A DNA stretch of 64,000 bases from positions 186,001 through 250,000 of the forward strand of contig JAENZE010000003.1 of the NCBI GenBank assembly GCA_016841425.1, given 5' to 3'. Source of the stretch: Syntrophomonas sp. (GTDB lineage: Bacteria; Bacillota; Syntrophomonadia; Syntrophomonadales; Syntrophomonadaceae). This document shows, in pieces, positions 1 to 8,223 of this stretch. How positions within the stretch are numbered: the first letter of the stretch is position 1; every line of letters starts with the position of its first letter. A program made the translations under genes and the position numbers. Under the pieces are notes generated by a model that searched no databases, was not told the DNA's origin, and worked only from the letters and a program-made list of their open reading frames with translations.

Positions 1-747
1 AATTTATCAGCAGTAAAAGTTGCTGGTATGAGAAGATTCCAGGAATTCAGGACCGATGAAACTCTGGGAGTAAGGCAGTTCCAGGTGGCACTGCGTAAAC
101 TTCGGCAATTCACCACCCGGCTGGATGGAGCCAGAACTGAATTGGATTTGGATGCAACTATAGATAAAACCTGTGATAATGCCGGGCGTCTGGAACTGAT
201 ATGGAACCGACCGCGTGAAAATGCGATCAAAGTGCTGTTGCTAATGGATTCCGGAGGCTCCATGATTTCATATAGCAGATTATGCAACCAGCTGTTCACA
301 GCAGTCAACCGTACTGCTCATTTTAAAGATTTAAAAGTGTTTTATTTCCATAACTGTGTTTATGATTGGATGTATCATGATACCCACTGCAGTTTGAACA
401 ATTATACCCCCACGGATTATATCCTTAATCACTTATCATCTGATTATCGGGTTATTCTGGTGGGTGATGCCAGTATGGCTATGTATGAGCTGATGAGACC
501 CGGGGGTGTCATAGACTGGGAATTATACAATCAAAAGCCGGGCATTGAATGGCTGAACATGCTAAGACGCAAATTTGAATATTCGGTGTGGTTAAACCCT
601 ATTCCCAGGAAGTACTGGACTTGGATGGATGGATCATATACCATTAAGAAAATTTCAGAAATATTTCCTATGGAAGAATTAACTGTCGATGGGTTGGAAC
701 GGGCTATCAAGAGCTTGAAGACCCGCCAGGCCATAAGCGCTGGTTAG
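1..747 (+). CDS. VWA-domain (CoxE-like) protein, C-terminal part
   Basis: The reading frame is open from the first base, and no ribosome site precedes the Met at 28, so the true start lies before the window. What remains (about 248 codons) carries a von Willebrand A fold. A degenerate MIDAS metal site, DSGGS, sits about 74-78 residues after the Met at 28 and follows the hydrophobic strand KVLLLM; the usual form is DxSxS. The arrangement resembles the COG3825/CoxE family, whose members normally work beside a MoxR-type AAA+ ATPase in metal-centre insertion or complex remodelling. The ATPase would be expected upstream, outside the window. The family is fairly sure; the substrate is unknown. Confidence 0.75.
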   Translation, partial: NLSAVKVAGMRRFQEFRTDETLGVRQFQVALRKLRQFTTRLDGARTELDLDATIDKTCDNAGRLELIWNRPRENAIKVLLLMDSGGSMISYSRLCNQLFTAVNRTAHFKDLKVFYFHNCVYDWMYHDTHCSLNNYTPTDYILNHLSSDYRVILVGDASMAMYELMRPGGVIDWELYNQKPGIEWLNMLRRKFEYSVWLNPIPRKYWTWMDGSYTIKKISEIFPMEELTVDGLERAIKSLKTRQAISAG

Positions 748-945
748 GTTTTATGCTCTTTCAGTTCGGGGGAAGCCACGGAATTACTTTCCGGTTGCAT
801 TGCTCTTAGCCTTTTTTGCTCGCTCTTTTATATACCCTGCATTCAACTTATTTTCTTGGTATGCTGCAGCTCTTTAAACATCCTTCTGGTAAGATATTTG
901 CCTTGATTATTCCATCCTGTACAATTGACTTCGGTATTGTAGTAA

Positions 946-976
946 TGTTAACATGTTATTAGATAACATGTTAACA
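946..976. promoter_or_regulatory. Perfect 14-bp inverted repeat, likely MarR operator
   Basis: Arms TGTTAACATGTTAT (946-959) and its exact complement (963-976) are separated by 3 bases and end 20 bp before the MarR start codon. Each arm contains the smaller palindrome TAACATGTTA. A possible -35 box TTGACT lies at 925-930, which would place the -10 inside the repeat. MarR proteins commonly repress their own gene by binding such a site. The same 10-mer recurs at 1461-1470. Confidence 0.7.
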
Positions 977-996
977 AAAAGGGGCGCATAATATTA

Positions 997-1416
997 ATGG
1001 AAAAATTCACTGACTTCTGGTGCTTCCGTCTGGGAGCCATAACACGCAAGATCAGCCGGGAATACAATACTCGTTATCAGGAATACGGTATTACTATTGG
1101 CCAGTCTTTTGTTTTATTTGATCTGCTTGATAATGATGGGGACGGAGTAAAAGACATTGCTGCTCGAATACAGCTGGATAGTCCTGCAGTTACCGGCTTA
1201 ATAGACCGGCTCTCAAGGGAAGGACTGGTTCAGCGCATTGAAGACCCCTCGGATCGGCGCAGCGTTAAAATATTGTTAACTCCAAAAGGCCGGGATCTGA
1301 CTGAACAGATTCTGCCTATTGCCCAGGAATACAACCAGCATATTAAAGACACCATTGAATCTTTTGATGTACCAGCATTTGAAAAATCTTTAGCTAATTT
1401 GGAAAAAAACTTATAG
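997..1416 (+). CDS. MarR family transcriptional regulator
   Basis: A 139-residue winged-helix regulator of normal family length. The recognition helix lies at about residues 61-73 (DSPAVTGLIDRL) and the wing carries the typical DRR at 86-88. MarR dimers usually bind palindromic DNA and release it on binding a small phenolic or acyl-CoA-like ligand. A perfect palindrome directly upstream suggests autoregulation, and a further half-site before the enoyl-CoA hydratase gene at 1678 suggests that this gene is a target. The ligand is unknown. A second MarR gene lies at 60162, but this one has its own operator. Confidence 0.85.
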   Translation: MEKFTDFWCFRLGAITRKISREYNTRYQEYGITIGQSFVLFDLLDNDGDGVKDIAARIQLDSPAVTGLIDRLSREGLVQRIEDPSDRRSVKILLTPKGRDLTEQILPIAQEYNQHIKDTIESFDVPAFEKSLANLEKNL

Positions 1417-1420
1417 GTTA

Positions 1421-1445
1421 AAAAAATCCCGGTAAGGGATTTTTT
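1421..1445 (+). terminator. Rho-independent terminator after marR
   Basis: AAAAAATCCC (1421-1430) and GGGATTTTTT (1436-1445) form a perfect 10-bp stem around the loop GGTAA, five bases after the stop codon. The A-run and T-run make it potentially bidirectional. Confidence 0.8.
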
Positions 1446-1460
1446 TAATAAATAAAAAGG

Positions 1461-1470
1461 TAACATGTTA
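1461..1470. promoter_or_regulatory. Single TAACATGTTA palindrome, candidate second MarR site
   Basis: This 10-mer is identical to the core found twice in the operator at 946-976. It lies between the marR terminator and the enoyl-CoA hydratase-family gene, about 210 bp before that start codon. Its position would let MarR control transcription of the downstream catabolic genes. Confidence 0.45.
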
Positions 1471-1545
1471 ATAAATAATACATTATGTAAAATGCTGTCA
1501 AGAATAAGGTTATCTTAAGGGAGTGGTAATTATGAGGGTTATTTT

Positions 1546-1614
1546 GGGCCACGGGGACAGGTTCCTTGGCCCTGTCGCGAAGTGACTGAGCCAAGGAACC
1601 TGTCCCCGTGGCCC
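1546..1614. repeat. REP-like inverted repeat, GGGGACAGGTTCCTTGGC type
   Basis: Perfect 25-bp arms (1546-1570 and 1590-1614) flank a 19-base loop. The core GGGGACAGGTTCCTTGGC is a variant of the GGGGACGGTTCTCTTGTC repeats found at 29355-29532, 41007-41077 and 63915-63943. It carries no reading frame of its own. It would form a very stable hairpin in the leader of the hydratase-family mRNA. Confidence 0.8.
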
Positions 1615-1677
1615 TGATAAAGGTAGCTGGAATAAGATGTCCGCGTTTTATGTCTTACAGAATTGGAGGGGAGAAAT

Positions 1678-2469
1678 ATGGTATTTACAATTAATTCGAC
1701 CATAGAGGTAGAGGTAAAGGAGTCGGGGGTGGCAGTTCTTTCGTTGAACCGTCCTGATAGATGGAATGCAGTAAATATTGATATGCTGCATAATCTGGAG
1801 AAAATTCAGGATAACATCTTAAAGGACAAAGCAATAAAAGCGGTGATCATAAATGCCAATGGCATACATTTCTCAGTGGGGATGGATTTAGACACCCTAA
1901 AAAACTTTGACTATCAATACATACTGGAAAAAATTAGCTGGCTGCAATATGTATACAGCCGCTGGCAGGAGACGTCCATTCCCGTTATCGCTGCTGTGCA
2001 AGGTTATTGTGTCGGCTCTGGGGTAGAGATGATATTAGGCTGTGACATCAGGATTGCAGCTGATACTGCTAGATTTCGGCTGCCGGAAGTGTCTTTAGGT
2101 CTGGCACCTGACATGGGTGGTACCACCCGCTTGACCAAGCTCATTGGGGTAGGGCAGGCCAAAAGAATGATAATGGGATGTGAGGAAGCCAACGCAGAAG
2201 AAGCGTATAGGATAGGCCTGGTTGAATTGGTTGTTAAAGAAGAAGAGCTCAACGCCCGGGCTCTCAGTCTTGCTGGGAAAATGGCCGCTTATCCTCCCCT
2301 GGCCGTGGGCTGGGCGAAAAAAGGAATTAACCTGGCTCAGGATAACAGCACTGAAGCAGCCCTGCTGTTTGAACAGGCACAATCGGGGGTCTGTTTTGGT
2401 TCAGAAGATTTAAAGGAAGCTATTGCAGCATTTGTCGAAAAACGCAAACCGACCTTCAGAGGAAGATAA
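1678..2469 (+). CDS. Enoyl-CoA hydratase/isomerase family protein
   Basis: A 263-residue crotonase-fold protein acting on acyl-CoA thioesters. The start is ATG 1678, with GGAGGGG six bases upstream. The first oxyanion-hole segment is near residues 62-70 (GIHFSVGMD). The second is GSGVE with E117, followed by LPEVSLGLAPD with E137 and D145. Classical enoyl-CoA hydratases have two catalytic Glu and Gly where this protein has D145. The Asp, together with the GMDL segment, resembles delta3,5-delta2,4-dienoyl-CoA isomerases, so isomerisation of unsaturated acyl-CoA is a real alternative to hydration. It is followed by a QueG-like Fe-S protein and a DUF169 protein, probably in one transcript. Confidence 0.85.
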   Translation: MVFTINSTIEVEVKESGVAVLSLNRPDRWNAVNIDMLHNLEKIQDNILKDKAIKAVIINANGIHFSVGMDLDTLKNFDYQYILEKISWLQYVYSRWQETSIPVIAAVQGYCVGSGVEMILGCDIRIAADTARFRLPEVSLGLAPDMGGTTRLTKLIGVGQAKRMIMGCEEANAEEAYRIGLVELVVKEEELNARALSLAGKMAAYPPLAVGWAKKGINLAQDNSTEAALLFEQAQSGVCFGSEDLKEAIAAFVEKRKPTFRGR

Positions 2470-2533
2470 AATTTCCCAGATGACAGTAGAACGGTTCCGG
2501 ATGGTCATCTATTTGAGAGGAGGAAGAAGGGAC

Positions 2534-3301
2534 ATGAAACAGAGGATAAAGGATTTTGTATTAGGAATGGGAGTTGACGATGTGGGGTTCACTTCGGTCT
2601 CGGACTATCATAGTCCGAGATCTCCAAAGGTTGATAGTATGATGCCAGGTGCTAGATCAATTATCGTATTGGCTTACCGGGAATTATCAACTTGTGAAAG
2701 CCCAAATATGAGAATAGCTATGAATGGCCGGATGGATGTGATGGATTTTTCAAGATCCTGCAGTTATAAACTGGCCAGGTTTATAGAAAAAGAGCTTGAG
2801 GGGCGTGCTATGACCATAGGAGTATCCTATCCAATGGCTATGGAGCAGGAAACCGGAGGATCGGTAGGAGAGCTTTCCCTGCGCCATGCCGCAGTAGCAG
2901 CCGGACTGGGGGTAATGGGAAGGCATAACCTGGTTATCCACCCGGAGTTGGGCACCCGGGTGTTGTTTACTGCGGTTCTCTGTGATCTGGAATTAGCCTC
3001 TGATCAGCCGGTAACAGCTGAATTATGCATTGACTGTGATATTTGTGTTGAAGCATGTCCAGCCGGGGCTCTCGATGAAGAAGGTTTGACCAATGTAAAC
3101 AAATGTTTAGGACGCTCACAGCCCTGGGGAATCGGCGGAAGCATAAAGTTCTGGAGTAAGTTTGCAGGCAGTACTCCAGAGCAGCAGAAGCAGATGCTTA
3201 TAGATCCACATTACTGGCGACTGTATCAGGCACAACTGATTGGATTTCAGTACAATTGTTTCAATTGTATGAGTTCCTGCCCGGTGGGGCTGAAAAGATA
3301 A
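2534..3301 (+). CDS. QueG-like 4Fe-4S protein
   Basis: A 255-residue protein related to the epoxyqueuosine reductase/COG1600 group. ATG 2534 is chosen because GAGAGGAGG stands ten bases upstream. The N-terminal part (SVSDYHSP, PGARSIIVLAYRE, then AAGLGVMGRHNLVIHPELGT around residues 122-141) matches the family. The C-terminal part has two cluster motifs: Cys165, 168, 171, 175, and Cys242, 245, 249 with Cys191. It lacks the extra C-terminal repeats of true QueG. It is therefore more likely an electron-transfer or reductase partner of the neighbouring acyl-CoA enzyme than a tRNA-modification enzyme. The substrate is unknown. Confidence 0.75.
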   Translation: MKQRIKDFVLGMGVDDVGFTSVSDYHSPRSPKVDSMMPGARSIIVLAYRELSTCESPNMRIAMNGRMDVMDFSRSCSYKLARFIEKELEGRAMTIGVSYPMAMEQETGGSVGELSLRHAAVAAGLGVMGRHNLVIHPELGTRVLFTAVLCDLELASDQPVTAELCIDCDICVEACPAGALDEEGLTNVNKCLGRSQPWGIGGSIKFWSKFAGSTPEQQKQMLIDPHYWRLYQAQLIGFQYNCFNCMSSCPVGLKR

Positions 3302-3349
3302 AAAGCTATTTAGCGTAATATTCTTTATATTGATGAGGGAGGAGATTAT

Positions 3350-4135
3350 ATGGAATTAACCAGGAGATTATCACAAGACATTGAGGAGTTGTTGCGTCCG
3401 GCTACCTATTCCATAGCAATTAAGCTATTGGCTTCAGAAGAGGAGATTCCGCAGAAGGGTATACGTCCGAAGAAAAACCTGGGAGAAAGACTGGCCCTGT
3501 GCCAGGGTTATGGAATCGTGAGAAGGATGGGAAGGACAGTAATATTTGGTCCTGAAGACCACCAATGTCCTCCAGTAGTTATGTGTCTGGGCATAAAACC
3601 CCTGGCAAAAAACTGGGAAGAAGGCTTGATGGCTTATCCTTTCTGTGCTAAGACTATGGAAATAGGAGCTTCCTTAAACAAGGAGCACCTTCCTCGAATG
3701 GAACCTGCCGACAGACAGTATATTATATTAGCTCCCCTGGAACAAGCAGAATTTGTACCTGATACAGTACTGGTTTATTGCAATGCGGCTCAGGCTCATC
3801 GGCTGGTAATGGCCCAGAATTTTCATACCGGCAAAGCTCTAGATGCGAAATTGACAGAAAGGATGGGATGTTTGCGCGCTGTTATAACCGCAATGCAGTC
3901 TGGTACCTGTCAGTTTACCCTTCCCGGGGTCGGGGAAAGAGCTATGGCTTTTTGCGAAGAAGATGCTATAGTCTTTGGTATCCCTTACTGCCGATTCGAA
4001 GAAATTTGTATTGGACTGGAGGAAACCCATAAAAAGGGTGGAGCCAGGTATCCCAGCGTATATCCGGCTCTTATGAGGCAGGCCCAATTTCCGGCCCCTT
4101 TCTATCCGGTACTAGAAGAATTAGGTCTTAAATAG
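3350..4135 (+). CDS. DUF169 family protein
   Basis: A 261-residue soluble protein. Segments such as RLALCQGYGIVRRMG, DHQCPPVVMCLG, GTCQFTLPGVGERAMAF and DAIVFGIPYCRFEEI follow the DUF169 (COG2043) pattern, including several conserved Cys. GAGGGAGGAG precedes the ATG. The biochemical role of the family is not established; members are common in anaerobes. It is the last gene of the probable hydratase/QueG-like/DUF169 group and has the same orientation. I infer a redox or CoA-linked function from context only. Confidence 0.75.
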   Translation: MELTRRLSQDIEELLRPATYSIAIKLLASEEEIPQKGIRPKKNLGERLALCQGYGIVRRMGRTVIFGPEDHQCPPVVMCLGIKPLAKNWEEGLMAYPFCAKTMEIGASLNKEHLPRMEPADRQYIILAPLEQAEFVPDTVLVYCNAAQAHRLVMAQNFHTGKALDAKLTERMGCLRAVITAMQSGTCQFTLPGVGERAMAFCEEDAIVFGIPYCRFEEICIGLEETHKKGGARYPSVYPALMRQAQFPAPFYPVLEELGLK

Positions 4136-4194
4136 GGTTTTCAATTTACTCGAACTAATGTAGTTTAAAGCTGATTCTACTGCAAGAACCCTGT

Positions 4195-4439
4195 TTGGAT
4201 GCATAAAAATGCAGGAGCCGTCGACGGAGCATGGCAGAAACACCCACCCTTCGGGTACAACTTATACTCCCTCTGGTCGTTTTCAATATGATGCTGCGAG
4301 GTGAGCGACGAGCCACATGGACGGGGCGAGAGTGACGCTCCGCACGGATGCGGAATTGGAGCGTCCCCCTGGAGCCGCAAGACGAGCAGTTGGCGTTTCC
4401 CATGCAGGAGTTTTGGGGACGGAATATTCATGCATCCAA
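4195..4439. repeat. GC-rich MITE-like island with terminal inverted repeats
   Basis: A 245-bp segment is bounded by TTGGATGCAT (4195-4204) and its exact complement ATGCATCCAA (4430-4439), and is much richer in G+C than the AT-rich DNA around it. Inside, GACGCTCC (4334-4341) pairs with GGAGCGTC (4358-4365), and a competing hairpin TCCGCA-CGGA-TGCGGA lies within it. ATGCAGGAG occurs near both ends. The right end carries GGGGACGGAATATTC, and GGGGACAGAATATATTCCC follows at about 4500, both reminiscent of the REP-like repeats elsewhere. No coding frame is convincing. It fits a short non-autonomous mobile element or a structured RNA. Confidence 0.55.
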
Positions 4440-4652
4440 GTCAGCACATTATATCTTTTTGCAGTTGAATCAAAGCTAAATTGTATCCCTGGTAAATAGG
4501 GGACAGAATATATTCCCAGTAAAAAAACAACTATAAAATAAACAAACATATGGCATAAGTATTTTAGTTATGATAAACTAAATGCAAATATTACATACGC
4601 GTAATTTACTATAAGAAGAAAATGAAATGATAAATATGGGGAGGTAATGAGA
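4440..4652. promoter_or_regulatory. AT-rich leader of the acyl-CoA dehydrogenase operon with a dyad
   Basis: This stretch holds no gene. TTTAGTT (4563-4569) and AACTAAA (4576-4582) form a 7-bp dyad with a 6-base spacer, about 70 bp before the start codon; this is a candidate operator. Several AT-rich hexamers could serve as a -10 box, but I cannot single out a promoter. A ribosome site GGGGAGG lies at 4638-4644. Confidence 0.35.
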
Positions 4653-5792
4653 ATGGATTTTAGTCTTAGCAAAGAACAATTAATGCTGCAAGGTATGGCC
4701 CGTGACTTTGCGGATAAATTACTTGAGCCAATAGCCAGGCAGATTGATGAGGAGAATAAGATACCGAACGAAATATTCACGGAGATGGGCGAATTAGAAT
4801 TATTTGGCATACCCATATCAGAAGAATACGGAGGAGCAGATGGCGGCTACGATGGATATGTTCTGGTGATGGAACAGATAGCCCGGGTATCCGGAGGCGT
4901 GGCCATGACTCTGGCTGCACATACTCTGGGATTAGGAGCTATTCAAAAGTTTGGAACCGAGGAGCAGAAACAGAAGTATCTACCCGATGCCTGTAAAGGG
5001 AAAACCATAGCTTCATTTGCATTTACTGAGCCGGCTACCGGATCAGATCCAAAACAGCTAACCAGCACCGCGGTAAAAGAAGGTGACTTCTATATTCTTA
5101 ATGGCACCAAGCGGTTTATTTCTAATGCTAACCAGCCCGGTCCCTGCGTAGTCTTTGCCCGGGAAAGTGAAAGCGGGGAAGTTACCGCTTTTATCGTTGA
5201 CAAATGGTGTGAAGGTTATTCCATATCTGAGCCCTGGGCCAAAGTAGGAATGAAGGGCGGGGTACTGGTCGATATATATATGGAAAACATCAAGGTGCCA
5301 GCAGCAAACTTGCTGGGTAAGTTAGGACAGGGTTTTCCCATACTGCTTTATGGTATTGCCCTGGGGAAAGTTGGGACTGCTACCGCAGCCCTGGGCGGGA
5401 CACTGGCAGCCCTGGATGAAGCGGTTAGATATGTTAAGGAGAAAACCCATCGAGGAGCTCCTATTGCCAAGTTCCAGGCTATTCAATTAAAAATTGCTGA
5501 TATAAAAATTAAGTATGAAACGGCGCGCTGGCTGTGTTATCGTCTGGGATGGCTGGCCAATGACATAAAAGACCCGGCCGCGTTTGCAGCAGAAGCAGCA
5601 CTGGCTAAAGCTTACTGCGGCGACAATGTGGTGGATGCAGCCCGGCTTGCCATGGATGCACATGGCTCTTACGGATTAATGAAAGACTATAATATAGAGC
5701 GCATACTCAGGGATGCCCTTATTGGTCCCGAGATTGAGGGGGTAGCAGATATGCAAAAAATGATAGTGGCGGGGTCGGTATTAAAAGGATAA
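4653..5792 (+). CDS. Acyl-CoA dehydrogenase
   Basis: A 379-residue FAD enzyme that forms the alpha,beta double bond of an acyl-CoA and reduces Etf. The second ATG (4653) is chosen because GGGGAGG ends 8 bases before it; the ATG at 4647 would have only 2. The motif FAFTEPATGSDP (about residues 125-136) and the C-terminal helices are typical. The catalytic Glu is expected at E362 in PEIEGVADMQ, where most relatives have YEGTSEIQ, so its surroundings differ from the second copy at 60987. It is followed closely by fixC, fixX, etfB and etfA, which gives a complete route for electrons to the membrane. Chain-length specificity cannot be read from the sequence. Confidence 0.92.
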   Translation: MDFSLSKEQLMLQGMARDFADKLLEPIARQIDEENKIPNEIFTEMGELELFGIPISEEYGGADGGYDGYVLVMEQIARVSGGVAMTLAAHTLGLGAIQKFGTEEQKQKYLPDACKGKTIASFAFTEPATGSDPKQLTSTAVKEGDFYILNGTKRFISNANQPGPCVVFARESESGEVTAFIVDKWCEGYSISEPWAKVGMKGGVLVDIYMENIKVPAANLLGKLGQGFPILLYGIALGKVGTATAALGGTLAALDEAVRYVKEKTHRGAPIAKFQAIQLKIADIKIKYETARWLCYRLGWLANDIKDPAAFAAEAALAKAYCGDNVVDAARLAMDAHGSYGLMKDYNIERILRDALIGPEIEGVADMQKMIVAGSVLKG

Positions 5793-5811
5793 AGCGAGGT
5801 GCAGCTAGCAG

Positions 5812-7101
5812 ATGGAGGAAAAATTTGATGCGATAGTAGTAGGTGCAGGTCTTGCCGGCCTTGGCGCCGCTTATACCCTGGCCCAGGAAGGTTTGGAAGT
5901 GCTTCTGCTGGAAAGGGGAGATTATCCAGGGTCCAAAAATGTAACCGGGGGACGTATATACCTAAACCCCATTAGAGATTTGTTCCCGGATTTATGGAAG
6001 AAAGCTCCTTTTGAGCGGCATATCACCCAGGAAGGGGTCAGTGTTATGGCTGGCCAACGATCCTTGAATATTTCCTACCGGGGAGAAGAGCTAGAGGCGG
6101 AACCCTATCAGAGTTACAGCATACTGAGAGCCAAGTTTGACCGCTGGATATCTAAACAGGCGGAAAGAAAAGGTGTTATGCTGGTCAGCCGAAGCAGGGT
6201 TGACGACCTGATCATTGAAAATGGGCGGGTCGAAGGTGTGTATGCAGGTGGAGATGAACTTCGGTCTCATGTGGTTATTGCCTGTGATGGGGTGCTTTCC
6301 TTAATGGCGGAAAAAGCAGGTTTGAGAAAACCGGGTTCGGCAGGGCAATACGGTGTAGGTTTTAAAGAAATAATTGAATTAGATTCTGCTTTGATAAATG
6401 AAAGGTTTGGCTTAGAGGGAGATGAAGGCGCAGCCCGCCTGTTCATGGGAGAAGTAACCCGGGGAAAATTTGGCGGTGGATTCCTGTACACCAATAAAGA
6501 CAGCATTAGTCTGGGTGTAGTGGTAGGAATTAAAGATCTTATGGAAGGCCCGGCAGCCGTCCAAGCCCCAGTTCTGCTGGATGATTTCAAGCAGCGACCA
6601 GAGATCGCCCGGCTTATTAAAGGCGGGGAAACTGTAGAATACTCAGCTCATGTGATACCAGAAGGGGGGCTTAGAGCCTTGACCAAACTATCCGGGGATG
6701 GGATTCTGGTAGCGGGAGATGCCGCTGGATTTTCTATGAATATTGGAGTAACGGTTAGAGGCATGGAATATGCACTGGCTTCAGGATACTATGCGGCTCA
6801 GGCAGTTATACAAGCAAAAGCTAGAGAAGACTTCAGTGCTGCCGGTTTGGCCAGCTATGAGGCTATGCTGGGAGATAGTTTTGTCATGCAGGACTTCAAG
6901 AATTTTAGTGAAGCTCCCGAAGCGCTGGAAAATCACCGTATCTATAGCTATTATCCAGAACTTATTGGCAATGTTATGCGTGATATGTATAGTGTTCCTG
7001 CAGGCAGCAAGGCTAAACTATTTCCGACCGTGAAGAAATACCTAGGTACAGGTGAACTGTGGGCAATGTTTAAGGACATGCGGAAGGTGATGAAAATATG
7101 A
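5812..7101 (+). CDS. fixC: FixC-type ETF:quinone oxidoreductase flavoprotein
   Basis: A 429-residue FAD-dependent oxidoreductase. The dinucleotide-binding motif VVGAGLAGLGAA (residues 9-20) leads to LLERGDYPGSKN, and a second FAD segment GDGILVAGDAAGFSMNIG lies at about 300-317. Together these match the FixC/ETF-QO family, which passes electrons from Etf to quinone at the membrane. It starts 19 bases after the dehydrogenase stop and overlaps fixX by four bases (ATGA), so the two subunits are translationally coupled. In a syntrophic fatty-acid oxidiser this complex would link acyl-CoA oxidation to the menaquinone pool. The gene name rests on family resemblance. Confidence 0.88.
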   Translation: MEEKFDAIVVGAGLAGLGAAYTLAQEGLEVLLLERGDYPGSKNVTGGRIYLNPIRDLFPDLWKKAPFERHITQEGVSVMAGQRSLNISYRGEELEAEPYQSYSILRAKFDRWISKQAERKGVMLVSRSRVDDLIIENGRVEGVYAGGDELRSHVVIACDGVLSLMAEKAGLRKPGSAGQYGVGFKEIIELDSALINERFGLEGDEGAARLFMGEVTRGKFGGGFLYTNKDSISLGVVVGIKDLMEGPAAVQAPVLLDDFKQRPEIARLIKGGETVEYSAHVIPEGGLRALTKLSGDGILVAGDAAGFSMNIGVTVRGMEYALASGYYAAQAVIQAKAREDFSAAGLASYEAMLGDSFVMQDFKNFSEAPEALENHRIYSYYPELIGNVMRDMYSVPAGSKAKLFPTVKKYLGTGELWAMFKDMRKVMKI

Positions 7102-7382
7102 GCGAAATTATGGGACTGAAAGCGAAACTGGGGTTAGATGTTTTCAAACACGACAAAGAACCGCATATAAAGATTAAACCGGGCATGGAGAAAGATCCTC
7201 GTTTAAAAAGAGCGGTACTGGTATGTCCAGCCGGGCTGTATGAAGAGAACCAGGATGGTGAAGTAGAGCTTACTATTGATGGTTGTCTGGAATGTGGAAC
7301 TTGTAGGATTGCCTGTGGAACCGAGGTACTGGAATGGTATTATCCAACCGGAGGCGCTGGCGTGCAGTTCCGTTTTGGATAA
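7098..7382 (+). CDS. fixX: FixX-type ferredoxin-like protein
   Basis: A 94-residue protein with Cys63, Cys66, Cys69 and Cys73 in CLECGTCRIACG, plus an isolated Cys43 in VCPAGLY. This is the arrangement of FixX and of the cluster domain of eukaryotic ETF-QO, which bind one 4Fe-4S cluster. It overlaps the fixC stop by four bases. It should form the FeS partner of FixC. Its length matches the family. Confidence 0.88.
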   Translation: MSEIMGLKAKLGLDVFKHDKEPHIKIKPGMEKDPRLKRAVLVCPAGLYEENQDGEVELTIDGCLECGTCRIACGTEVLEWYYPTGGAGVQFRFG

Positions 7383-7460
7383 TAAGTCCTATTTATTCAC
7401 GCGGTCAGTGGCTGAATAGATATGTTTACTATTTTAATTTTCTAAGGAGGTTTATTAGGA

Positions 7461-8210
7461 ATGAATATAGTCGTTGCTATGAAACAGATACCGGATTTGC
7501 AGCAGATAAGGATACGTAATCGCAAACCGGTACTGGATGGAGTGCCGGCAGCACTGGGAATAATAGATAAGAATGCCCTTGAGGCCGCGGTGCTTATCAA
7601 AGAAAGTCAGGGTGGCAAAGTAATCGTACTTTCGGCCGGAAACGAAGAAGTAGAAGAAACGGTAAAGGAGGCCCTGGCCGCAGGAGCTGATGAAGCATTT
7701 TTGGTCTTGGATGATGAGTTGGATGGTGCTGATGGAAGTGTCAAAGCCCTGGTTTTAGCTGAAGCGATCAGGAAGATTGAAGATGTAGGATTAATATTAT
7801 TTGGAGAAGGCAGTGGAGATAATTACTCCGGACAGGTGGGTTCAAGAGTGGCAGAACTGCTGGGTTTGCCTCAGGTAGGTTATGCCCGCAGCATAGAGAT
7901 TAATGACAGCAGTGCAGTGATAGTTCGTTCTTTGGAAGATGGCGATGAGATAATCGAAGTAAGTCTGCCAGTTATAGTTAACGTTCTGGGTGATATTAAC
8001 GAGCCCAGAATTCCTTCAGTTACCCAGATACTCAAAGCAGGTAAAAAACTTAAAGAAGTTCTGGAGCTAGAAGACCTGGCAATTGATTTAACCGGCCTGC
8101 CGGAAATAAACATGGTGAGCAACCTGGCGCCGGAGACTGACCGCAAGCAGGTTAAGGTGAGCAGCGTAGATGAGTTGCTGCAGGCACTTAAAACTGAAGG
8201 GGTAATATAG
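7461..8210 (+). CDS. etfB: Electron transfer flavoprotein beta subunit (first copy)
   Basis: A 249-residue EtfB/FixA protein beginning MNIVVAMKQIPD, with an AAGADEAF helix and the loop GEGSGDNYSGQVGSRVAELLG that lines the nucleotide site. AAGGAGG precedes the ATG. It stands 14 bases before etfA and downstream of fixCX, so it is probably the dedicated acceptor for the dehydrogenase at 4653. The paralogue at 62194 has the related loop GEGSSDMYSQQVGPRLAEKLG. Both have GEGS where many bifurcating and mitochondrial forms have GxQA. A bifurcating role cannot be assigned from this. Confidence 0.92.
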   Translation: MNIVVAMKQIPDLQQIRIRNRKPVLDGVPAALGIIDKNALEAAVLIKESQGGKVIVLSAGNEEVEETVKEALAAGADEAFLVLDDELDGADGSVKALVLAEAIRKIEDVGLILFGEGSGDNYSGQVGSRVAELLGLPQVGYARSIEINDSSAVIVRSLEDGDEIIEVSLPVIVNVLGDINEPRIPSVTQILKAGKKLKEVLELEDLAIDLTGLPEINMVSNLAPETDRKQVKVSSVDELLQALKTEGVI

Positions 8211-8223
8211 GAGGGAAAATATT

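Noticed and set aside
4155-4549. Several overlapping short frames on the minus strand in the GC-rich island
   Set aside because: They follow the palindromic sequence, have no ribosome sites and show no family features.
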